Shown here one piece after another: positions 24,580-32,378 of a DNA stretch of 35,210 nucleotides (its first letter is position 1; each line of letters opens with the position of its first letter). The position numbers were made by a program, and so were the translations under genes. The notes beneath the pieces were generated by a model. The model was not told where the DNA came from. It was given only the letters and a program-made list of their open reading frames with translations, and searched no databases. Source of the stretch: an uncultured Solobacterium sp. (GTDB lineage Bacteria > Bacillota_I > Bacilli_A > Erysipelotrichales > Erysipelotrichaceae); NCBI GenBank assembly GCA_900552125.1, contig URYK01000031.1:1-35210 (forward strand), given 5' to 3'.

Positions 24580-25716
24580 ATGAGACAAAACAACATGCTG
24601 GCTATGATATTGGCCGGAGGTCGAGGTACAAGATTGTATGATTTGACCAAAAAAATTGCGAAACCTGCGGTATACTTTGGAGGTAAGTATCGAATTATAG
24701 ACTTTCCACTAAGTAATTGCGCTAACTCTAACATCAACGTTGTAGGAGTTTTGACACAGTATGAAAGTGTTCTTTTAAATTCCTATGCAGCAGCTGGACA
24801 GCGCTGGGGATTAGACGCAAAAGATAGTGGAGTTTATGTTTTACCGCCACGAGAGAAAGATGGCGCTGAATTTGATGTATATCGAGGAACCGCAGATGCA
24901 ATTTCACAAAATATTGATTTCATTGATAGTCAGAATCCTGAGTATGTTCTGATTTTGTCAGGAGATCATATCTACAAAATGGATTATTCCAAAATGCTTT
25001 CTCATCACAAAGCCTGCGATGCAGATGCAACGATTGCAGTATTGCCTGTGCCAATGAAGGAAGCAAGTCGTTTCGGTATTATGAATACTGATGAAACAGA
25101 TCGTATTCTGGAATTTGAAGAAAAACCAGAACATCCTAAGAGTAATTTAGCTTCTATGGGTATTTATATCTTTAACTGGAAACAGTTACGTAAGATGCTT
25201 GTTGCGGATATTGATGATCCAAATAGTAATCACGATTTTGGTAAAGATATTATCCCTGCTATGTTAAATGATGGAAAACGTCTGTATGCTTATAAATTTA
25301 AGGGATATTGGAAAGATGTTGGAACAGTTGATTCCTTATGGGAAGCAAATATGGATTTGCTGGATAAAAATAACGAATTGGATTTAAATGATCCAAACTG
25401 GAAAATATATACAGAAGATGTTGCGACTGTGCCGCATTTTGTAGGACCAAATGGTCAAGTAGAGAATGCTTATATTAACCAGGGGTGTTATATCAATGGG
25501 GAAGTAAACAACTCCGTCTTATTCACGAATGTTGAAATTGCAGAGAATGCGAAAATCAATGACAGTGTCTTGATGCCAGATGTAACCGTTGGTGAAGGTG
25601 CTGTGATTAATCGTGCAATAGTAATGCAGGGTGTTAAGATTGATGCAGGAGCTGTTGTAGGAGATCCAAACAGCGAACATATTGCGCTAATCAGCAAGAG
25701 AGTGAGAGGTGAGTAA
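24580..25716 (+). CDS. glgC: Glucose-1-phosphate adenylyltransferase, catalytic subunit
   Basis: Makes ADP-glucose from glucose-1-phosphate and ATP, the committed step of bacterial glycogen synthesis. At 378 residues it shows the nucleotide loop [34 protein letters not shown], the catalytic [11 protein letters not shown], the sugar-binding FEEKP, and [16 protein letters not shown] left-handed beta-helix C-terminus follows (about 280-370). AAGGGGGG lies just upstream. It is followed after two bases by glgD, so a mixed GlgC-GlgD enzyme is likely. Confidence 0.95.
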   Translation: MRQNNMLAMILAGGRGTRLYDLTKKIAKPAVYFGGKYRIIDFPLSNCANSNINVVGVLTQYESVLLNSYAAAGQRWGLDAKDSGVYVLPPREKDGAEFDVYRGTADAISQNIDFIDSQNPEYVLILSGDHIYKMDYSKMLSHHKACDADATIAVLPVPMKEASRFGIMNTDETDRILEFEEKPEHPKSNLASMGIYIFNWKQLRKMLVADIDDPNSNHDFGKDIIPAMLNDGKRLYAYKFKGYWKDVGTVDSLWEANMDLLDKNNELDLNDPNWKIYTEDVATVPHFVGPNGQVENAYINQGCYINGEVNNSVLFTNVEIAENAKINDSVLMPDVTVGEGAVINRAIVMQGVKIDAGAVVGDPNSEHIALISKRVRGE

Positions 25717-25718
25717 GG

Positions 25719-26834
25719 ATGTGTAACGCAATTGGTATAGTGAATTATGAAGGACCCAATGTACAAGTTAAAGGGATGCAGAATTATCGCCCGGTAGGTG
25801 CCTTCTCCTTTCTTGGAAGATATCGCTTAGTCGATTTTCCGATTTCTAACTTTAGTAATTCTGGAATTAATCACATTAAAGTGTTTGTGAAAAGCAATCC
25901 TAGATCATTGTTGGAACATTTAGGAACCGGACGTCATTACAACATCAACTCAAAACGTGGTAAATTACATATTTTACCTGCGAAAAGTATGGATGAACAT
26001 GATTTCTATAGTAATGATATTAATTCTTATATGTACAACATGCAGGCAATTGAAGATGTTAATTATCCATATGTGATTTTAACAGCGAGCCATTTTGTGT
26101 TCCGTCAGGATTATGCAGCATTATTAGATGCTCATATTGAAAGCGGTGCAGATATTACTATGTTATATCAGAATGTGGATAATGCTAAAGAGTCTTATAT
26201 TAATTGTGATATTGTTAATTTGAATAAACAAAAAGGTGTGTTATCTTTAGAAAGAAATCGTGGAAATTCTAAAACTAGAGCTATTTCACTTGAGACTTAT
26301 ATAATGAGTAAAGAATTGTTTATTGAATTAGTTAAAAAAGCCGCAAATATTTCTTCTCTTTACTGGTTCCGTGACATTGTGAATGATGAGTGTGAAGAAT
26401 TAGATATTCGTGGTGTTGCACATCGTGGCTTTGTGGCATGTATCAATGACTTTAAGAGTTATTATAATGCTAATATGGATCTATTGGATTATGACAAGGC
26501 TATGGATCTATTCCATTCAGATTGGCCTGTATATACAAGAACAAATGACTCTTGTCCAACGCAGTATTATACAGAGGCTAGTGTGAAGAATAGTATGGTT
26601 TCCAATGGCTGCCTAATAGAAGGTAATGTTGAAAATAGCGTTATTGGACGTGGCTGCGTTATCAAAAAAGGCGCTGTTGTGAAGAACTGTGTTATTTTAC
26701 CAGGAACATTGATTGGTGAAGATGTTCATATTGAAAATGTAGTTGTGGATAAGAAAGCAAGAGTTACACGTAAAAAAGAATTGTTAGGACTTGTGGATAC
26801 TCCACTGTACGTGAAAAGGAATGATAAAATCTAA
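25719..26834 (+). CDS. glgD: Glucose-1-phosphate adenylyltransferase subunit GlgD
   Basis: A 371-residue GlgC paralogue that serves as the regulatory partner subunit in Firmicutes. It keeps the fold (GRYRLVDFPISNFSNSGI, then beta-helix hexapeptide-like repeats such as NSVIGRGCVIKKGAVVKNCV). It lacks the GGRGTRL nucleotide loop near the N-terminus (NYEGPNVQVKGMQNYRPVG instead), and the catalytic GDH is replaced by ASHF. So it is probably inactive alone. Its stop overlaps the glgA start by one base (TAATG). Confidence 0.93.
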   Translation: MCNAIGIVNYEGPNVQVKGMQNYRPVGAFSFLGRYRLVDFPISNFSNSGINHIKVFVKSNPRSLLEHLGTGRHYNINSKRGKLHILPAKSMDEHDFYSNDINSYMYNMQAIEDVNYPYVILTASHFVFRQDYAALLDAHIESGADITMLYQNVDNAKESYINCDIVNLNKQKGVLSLERNRGNSKTRAISLETYIMSKELFIELVKKAANISSLYWFRDIVNDECEELDIRGVAHRGFVACINDFKSYYNANMDLLDYDKAMDLFHSDWPVYTRTNDSCPTQYYTEASVKNSMVSNGCLIEGNVENSVIGRGCVIKKGAVVKNCVILPGTLIGEDVHIENVVVDKKARVTRKKELLGLVDTPLYVKRNDKI

Positions 26835-28273
26835 TGGCTAGAATATTAATGGTGGCCTCCGAAGGATTACCTTTTATTAAAAGTGGAGGCTTGGCAGATG
26901 TAATTGGTTCGCTTCCAAATGAACTAGTGAAAAAGGGACATGAGGTTCGTGTTGTATTGCCATTATATCTACCAATCGCAAAAAAATTTCATCATGAATT
27001 TACATTAGAAGCGCAATATTCGGTATCTATCTCATATCATGAAGTACCGGTTAATTTGTGGTCTACGATGTATAAAGACGTAAAATTCTATTTTGTAGAA
27101 CATAAAGGATACTTTGAAAGAGATGCTATGTATGGATATATGGATGATGGAGAACGTTTTGCATATTTCCAGAAAGCTGTAATTGAAATGTGCAATCAGC
27201 TTAATTATTTCCCAGAAATCATGCATTGTCATGATTGGCATACAGGAATGATTCCTGCTATGTGTAAAGAAGGTCATAGTTTTGATGAACGTTATCGCAA
27301 TATTCGTTTTGTGTATACAATTCATAACTTAGCATATCAGGGAAACTTTGGTGTTGAAATGTTAGACAGCTGCTTAGGCTTAGATTACCGTATTTATGAT
27401 AATGGTAATGTTCGCTATGATGGCGGTATCAGTTTCATGAAATCAGGTATTTTGTATGCCGATAAAGTCACAACAGTTTCTCCTACATATTCTCAGGAAA
27501 TCTTGACACCTCAGTATGGTGAACATCTGGAAATGGTGCTTAATATCCGTAAATATGATTTATGGGGAATTACAAATGGAATTGATATTGAATACTGGGA
27601 TCCAAAAACAGATCCAGAAATTCCTTATCATTTCAATAAAGTGAATGTGAAAAAGGCAAAAGCTTTAAATAAGGAAGCATTACAGAAAGAACTTGGACTT
27701 AACGTAGATCCTAATGTAATGCTTGTAGGTGTAGTTTCTCGTTTAACATGGCAAAAAGGTTTCTATCTAATGATGGAAAAACTATCAGAAATCTGTGCTA
27801 TGCCAATTCAGCTTGCGGTTTTAGGAAGCGGGGAAGCAAGTATTGAAGAAAAAATGGGACAGCTAGAAGCAGGAAATAAAGGAAAGATTGCATTCTATAA
27901 GGGATATAATGAATCCTTAGCACATCGTATCTATGCTGCAAGTGATTTATTCCTGATGCCATCTTTATTTGAACCATGTGGAATTTCTCAGTTAATTTCA
28001 ATGCGTTATGCGACTCTTCCTCTAGTAAGAGAAACTGGTGGTTTGAAAGATACAGTACAGCCATACAACGAATTTGATAAAACTGGTAATGGATTCAGTT
28101 TCGCAAACTATAACTCTGATGAAATGATTCAGGTTATGTATAACGCAATTGATGTATTCTATAATCGTAAAGAGGATTGGAAGGTTTTAGTTCGTAATGC
28201 GATGAATACTGATGTTAGCTGGGCAAAGAGTGCTCAAACATATTGTGAATTATACAACCAGCTTCATAGATAA
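26834..28273 (+). CDS. glgA: Glycogen synthase (ADP-glucose dependent)
   Basis: Adds glucose from ADP-glucose to growing alpha-1,4 chains, GT5 family, 479 residues. Visible are the ADP-glucose motif KSGGLADVIGSLP, the MHCHDWHTGMIP segment, GITNGIDIEYWDP, SRLTWQKGFYLM, and the C-terminal SLFEPCGISQLISMRYA motif with the catalytic Glu. It is translationally coupled to glgD. No branching enzyme or phosphorylase gene follows in this window. Confidence 0.96.
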   Translation: MARILMVASEGLPFIKSGGLADVIGSLPNELVKKGHEVRVVLPLYLPIAKKFHHEFTLEAQYSVSISYHEVPVNLWSTMYKDVKFYFVEHKGYFERDAMYGYMDDGERFAYFQKAVIEMCNQLNYFPEIMHCHDWHTGMIPAMCKEGHSFDERYRNIRFVYTIHNLAYQGNFGVEMLDSCLGLDYRIYDNGNVRYDGGISFMKSGILYADKVTTVSPTYSQEILTPQYGEHLEMVLNIRKYDLWGITNGIDIEYWDPKTDPEIPYHFNKVNVKKAKALNKEALQKELGLNVDPNVMLVGVVSRLTWQKGFYLMMEKLSEICAMPIQLAVLGSGEASIEEKMGQLEAGNKGKIAFYKGYNESLAHRIYAASDLFLMPSLFEPCGISQLISMRYATLPLVRETGGLKDTVQPYNEFDKTGNGFSFANYNSDEMIQVMYNAIDVFYNRKEDWKVLVRNAMNTDVSWAKSAQTYCELYNQLHR

Positions 28274-28306
28274 ATTTCATAGATAAATATAGAAAAGAGC
28301 TTAATG

Positions 28307-28356
28307 AATGAACCCTGTTATTTGGACACCCAAATAATGGAGGTTCATTTTTATTA
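28307..28356 (+). terminator. Large two-tier hairpin after glgA
   Basis: AATGAACC (28307-28314) pairs with GGTTCATT (28342-28349), and inside it TTATTTGG pairs with CCAAATAA around a four-base loop. A T-rich stretch follows, so it can act as the glg terminator. The right arm also forms GGAGG-N12-ATGGC, a start-like signal followed by a six-codon frame, so an alternative is the eroded end of an insertion sequence. Confidence 0.55.
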
Positions 28357-28674
28357 TGGCAAAGACTACAATAGGCTGAAGTTTAAAAGGTATATTGTTA
28401 TATATTAAATTTAAACCAATTATAAATATATTAGAAGAAATGTTATTTAGAATATCATCTTTTTTATTGGTTGTTAAAGCTAAAGCTGTAATTAAATATT
28501 TATGTAATTTATTTATAATTATTTGAGAAAATTCTGTTAAAAACGTGTTTTGATTTTAGATTTTAATTTTACATATGTTTTACCTATCATTCACAATTTC
28601 AAAAATAAGGCAATATATAATAGATATCGTGAAAAGATAGTGTGTTTTCACATAGGTGATGATAGGAGGACAGT
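28357..28674. other. AT-rich intergenic region upstream of the surface protein gene
   Basis: About 320 bases with no gene. A TATAAT lies at 28616-28621 without a well-spaced -35 (TTCACA is 20 bases upstream). GTGAAAA (28629-28635) and TTTTCAC (28645-28651) form a hairpin in the presumed leader. Nothing else is recognised. Confidence 0.5.
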
Positions 28675-31635
28675 ATGAAGAAAAAAATGAAGAAAAAGCT
28701 TTGGAAAAAAACATTTGTAGCTACATTGACTGGCGGTATTGCATTAAGTATAGTACCAAGTTCAAATGTATTCCAAATTGGGGCAAAAGAAAAGATGGAA
28801 GGTATTACCCAGGAAAAAATTGATACCGCAAATAATGCTTACAATGACGTGAAAACTAAAATTGAGTTTTTAACTATGTCAGATACAGAATTCTTATCAA
28901 GAGGAGAAAATGCGGAAGAGGCAAAACAAAATTGTTATGAAGCACAAAATTACTTATATCAGCGTATTCGTAATTGGGCAGATAATAAAAACTTTCAGAT
29001 TGATGCTATTATGAATAATGGGGATGTCTTAGGTGGAAATGATCCAGGAAGCGAACAGGTTTATGCACAAGGTTCCTATGCTGCATTTGCTCAAGTGTTC
29101 ACAGAGAACTTTGGAGATAGTGATCCAGTCGTTATGTTGGGAAATGGAAACCATGATTTTTCAGATATAATGGGGGATGTTTTAGATGAAGAATTGAATA
29201 ACGATGCAGATTGGTATTATGGAGATAAGAATTCTAATTATGTAGGTAATTATCATGTTAAGGTAAATGGATATGATTTTATCACTTTGGATTTTAATGG
29301 AGAGAATACATTTGGTTATGGGTATAGTGGAACACCATATAAAGATTTTTTAAACAAGGTGTTAGAAGAGATTAAAAGTACTGATGATTATGATTCTACA
29401 AAACCTATTTTTATCCAAGCTCATTCTGGTTATGCAGGAACTACATTAGGAGGCCAATGGACGGAAAATTACGATACAATGGGACAGGATTTAAGAGATT
29501 GTTTAAAAGATTTTCCACAAGCAATTTTATTCTCTGCACATACACATTATCCAGTTGAAGAAGAAACTTCTATTTATCAAAGTGATGTGACATATGTAGA
29601 GAATGGTTCTCTGAATTATATTTATAAACCAGTTCCACAGGATTTTATTGAAGGTGGATATGTGGATTCAGGTAATTCAGAAATTCCTGAGAAAACATGT
29701 AATTTTATTTCTGTTTTAGAAGATGGAAGAACTGTTATTCGCCGTTTTGATGTATCTAATCAGCGCTGGATTGGTATGCCATGGGTCGTAGATACTTCAA
29801 AAGGAAGAGATGGTTTTACTTATACTGATGAAAATAGAAGTAAAATTAGCCCTTGGTTTGATGATTCAGCACAAATTCATACAGATAATATAACAGAAAC
29901 GAGTTTAACTTTTGGCTTCGATCAGGCTGAAGATGATGAATTAGTAAATCATTATAAAATAAGTATTATGGATCGTTTTACACAAGAACCAGCATCATTT
30001 AAGGTAAAACAAATACCAGTAAAAGGAACAGCTGCAGAGAAAAGTGTGACTGGAACTTTCCGATCTTTATCTAGATATTATTATCGACCAAATACAATGC
30101 AATATGAAATCTCTGGTCTTGAAACTGGACGAGTTTATGATGTTGAGATTACGGCAATAGATGACTTTGGAAATGAAAGCCAAGTACCATTAACTGGTCA
30201 ATTTATGACAGCTGGAGAAATGAGTTTTCCGGAAATTGAAGGCGGATTAACATTACCTGAAAATATTAATGAAGGTAAGTTCTTTGAAATGAATTTTGAA
30301 GATAATCTACAAGAAGATATTGCAGATTCTATAACGGCTACTGCGAATGGAAATGTGAATTATGTGGATAGCTATCGTTCAGATTTTGGTAAAGCTGTAT
30401 CTATTGGAAATGGACCAGGAAATTATATTGATTTAGGAAATCGTGAAGAATGGAATCTTGGAACTGATAAAAATCTTACTATTAATTTTTGGACTAAGGT
30501 AAATGAAACAGGTGGTTATGGTTCTATTATAAGTAATAAAAATTGGACTAATTGGTGGCGAAGCGGAATTAATATAGCACCTGAAAATGGAAATACAGAA
30601 AAAATAGAATTTACTCTTGGTGATAACTCTGGCGCAAACGGTGGAGTTTATGCAACTGGTCAAGTACCTAATTATCAAGGAAGCTGGCATATGATGACAT
30701 TTACAGTAGATCGAGAAAACCAGGTCGCAAGAACTTATATGGATGGAGTACTATATGCAGAAACATCTATTGAGAATGTAGGAGATATGACAAGTGGACT
30801 AAATATGCTTCTTGGTGTAGATGGTGGAAAAGCTTATGGAAATATTTCATTTGATATGGATGAACTAGTGATGTGGAATCGTGCGTTATCAGAAGAAGAT
30901 ATAAAAGCATATTTTAATGTTACTAATGACAATAGTGCTATTTTAGAGGAAGCTATCTACTATGCGGAAATTTGTTTACAGAATATAAAACAGAATGAAA
31001 ATTTCCAGGTTTATGATGAAGTCTTAACTAGAAATTTAGAAGAGGCTATTGAAGCAGCAAAAACTGCAGAGGACTCCGATATTTTAAATGCATATACACG
31101 TCTAAAAGAGTGTGTAACAGCAGTTGAACAGCAGCCTGTTCGTTATGCAGTCAATGTAAGTGTGGAAAATGGAACGTTATCACCAGCAAACATGATTGTA
31201 AATGAAGGAGAAAATGCAATATTTACATTAGTTCCGGAAGCTGGATATCAGATTGATGGCAGTAATATTACTACAGATCAGAATAGCTCATATCGAGTAG
31301 AAAATGATAAATTGATTATTGAAAATATTACTAGCTCCACTCAAATCCATATTGTCTTTAATAAACAGGAACAAATAGATAATGGAAGTAATGATGAAAA
31401 TGGCAATAACAATATAGATAATGGCAATAGCGGAAATGATTCTCAGAATTCGAATATCAATAATGTAGAAGATACAGAGAAAAACAACGGAGATGAAACT
31501 AAAGAAATTAGTGAAGAAAAAGATGAGATACCTGATACAGGAGAAAGAATGAATTCAGTATTATGGGGTATTCTGTTAGGAGTATTTGGAGGCAGTGCAG
31601 CTGTTGTAGAATGGAAAAAGCGTAAAAAAGCTTAA
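28675..31635 (+). CDS. Sortase-anchored metallophosphoesterase with LamG domain
   Basis: A 986-residue wall-attached protein. Order: signal peptide (about 1-38, Lys-rich then hydrophobic); calcineurin-type phosphoesterase (about 60-345) with NNGDVLGGND, GNGNHDF, QAHSGY and SAHTHYP; a fibronectin-III-like segment (about 390-510); a LamG/concanavalin-like domain (about 540-750); a helical FIVAR-like segment (about 757-815); an InlB/MucBP-like strand repeat (about 820-895); an Asn/Gly-rich linker; and the sorting signal IPDTGE, a hydrophobic helix and KKRKKA. The first metal motif, normally DxH, reads SDTEF, so that ligand differs. The substrate is unknown; surface nucleotides, phosphoesters or glycans are possible. 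AGGAGG lies before the start. It is a single-gene unit. Confidence 0.85.
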   Translation: MKKKMKKKLWKKTFVATLTGGIALSIVPSSNVFQIGAKEKMEGITQEKIDTANNAYNDVKTKIEFLTMSDTEFLSRGENAEEAKQNCYEAQNYLYQRIRNWADNKNFQIDAIMNNGDVLGGNDPGSEQVYAQGSYAAFAQVFTENFGDSDPVVMLGNGNHDFSDIMGDVLDEELNNDADWYYGDKNSNYVGNYHVKVNGYDFITLDFNGENTFGYGYSGTPYKDFLNKVLEEIKSTDDYDSTKPIFIQAHSGYAGTTLGGQWTENYDTMGQDLRDCLKDFPQAILFSAHTHYPVEEETSIYQSDVTYVENGSLNYIYKPVPQDFIEGGYVDSGNSEIPEKTCNFISVLEDGRTVIRRFDVSNQRWIGMPWVVDTSKGRDGFTYTDENRSKISPWFDDSAQIHTDNITETSLTFGFDQAEDDELVNHYKISIMDRFTQEPASFKVKQIPVKGTAAEKSVTGTFRSLSRYYYRPNTMQYEISGLETGRVYDVEITAIDDFGNESQVPLTGQFMTAGEMSFPEIEGGLTLPENINEGKFFEMNFEDNLQEDIADSITATANGNVNYVDSYRSDFGKAVSIGNGPGNYIDLGNREEWNLGTDKNLTINFWTKVNETGGYGSIISNKNWTNWWRSGINIAPENGNTEKIEFTLGDNSGANGGVYATGQVPNYQGSWHMMTFTVDRENQVARTYMDGVLYAETSIENVGDMTSGLNMLLGVDGGKAYGNISFDMDELVMWNRALSEEDIKAYFNVTNDNSAILEEAIYYAEICLQNIKQNENFQVYDEVLTRNLEEAIEAAKTAEDSDILNAYTRLKECVTAVEQQPVRYAVNVSVENGTLSPANMIVNEGENAIFTLVPEAGYQIDGSNITTDQNSSYRVENDKLIIENITSSTQIHIVFNKQEQIDNGSNDENGNNNIDNGNSGNDSQNSNINNVEDTEKNNGDETKEISEEKDEIPDTGERMNSVLWGILLGVFGGSAAVVEWKKRKKA

Positions 31636-31649
31636 TTTTAATTGTAAAG

Positions 31650-31700
31650 GAAGATTTGAATTTATCAGATTTATTTTGGTAAATTTAAAATCTTCTTTTT
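31650..31700 (+). terminator. Terminator after the surface phosphoesterase gene
   Basis: GAAGATTT (31650-31657) pairs with AAATCTTC (31688-31695); further AATTTA/TAAATT pairs extend the stem inside, and five Ts follow. Confidence 0.75.
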
Positions 31701-31850
31701 ATTTGTAATATTTGATACAAAAGTTTCTTTTATGTATTTTATAAATGAGACAAGATAAAAACATATATAGTATATAGTAGCTATCCATTTGCTTTTCAGA
31801 TTTCTTTTTTTATGAAAATGGAGTACAATAGAGAAAATGAGGTATTGTAT

Positions 31851-32354
31851 ATGAAAGCAAAAATTGAATTAATAAGAATTGATAACCGGCTTGTACATGG
31901 ACAAGTTGGTATTACTTGGGGAAGTACTTTGAATATTGATACTATTGTTGTGGTAGATGATGGAACAGCACAAAGTATTTTTGCGCAAAAATTAATGCAA
32001 AGTGTAGCAACTGCGGCAAATCGCCAAATCCGTTTCTATACTGTAAATGATTTTATTCAAGCAGTTAAAGAACAAGAAAGTCATCAGAAATTATTTGTAG
32101 TGGTTCAATCTCCTCGTGAGGCACGTCTTTTGACGGAAGCTGGATTGGAATTAACAAAAATAAATGTAGGTAATATTCACTATGAAAGAGGAAGAGTACC
32201 ATTTAATAGAAAAGTTTATTTAACTAAACAAGATATAGAAGATATGAATTATATGGTTGAGAAAGGTATTGACTTATTTTATCAGGATGTTCCGGGAACT
32301 ACAGTGGAAAAGATAGGTTTTTTAGATTATGAGTCCATGAAAAAAAGAAGATAA
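31851..32354 (+). CDS. PTS system mannose/fructose/sorbose family IIB component
   Basis: Carries phosphate from the IIA domain to the incoming sugar. The 167-residue protein begins with the phosphorylation site IRIDNRLVHGQVG (His16), then IDTIVVVDDGTAQ, and has VVQSPREA and INVGNIHYERG as in IIB-sorbose-family proteins (ManX/LevE/AgaB type). The ATG at 31851 follows GAGG by nine bases; an earlier in-frame ATG at 31812 has no ribosome site. No IIA, IIC or IID gene is in the window, although others may follow beyond 35210. The next gene is a LevR-type regulator of such systems. Confidence 0.9.
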   Translation: MKAKIELIRIDNRLVHGQVGITWGSTLNIDTIVVVDDGTAQSIFAQKLMQSVATAANRQIRFYTVNDFIQAVKEQESHQKLFVVVQSPREARLLTEAGLELTKINVGNIHYERGRVPFNRKVYLTKQDIEDMNYMVEKGIDLFYQDVPGTTVEKIGFLDYESMKKRR

Positions 32355-32378
32355 ATCAGAGTAGATAGGAGTATTAAT

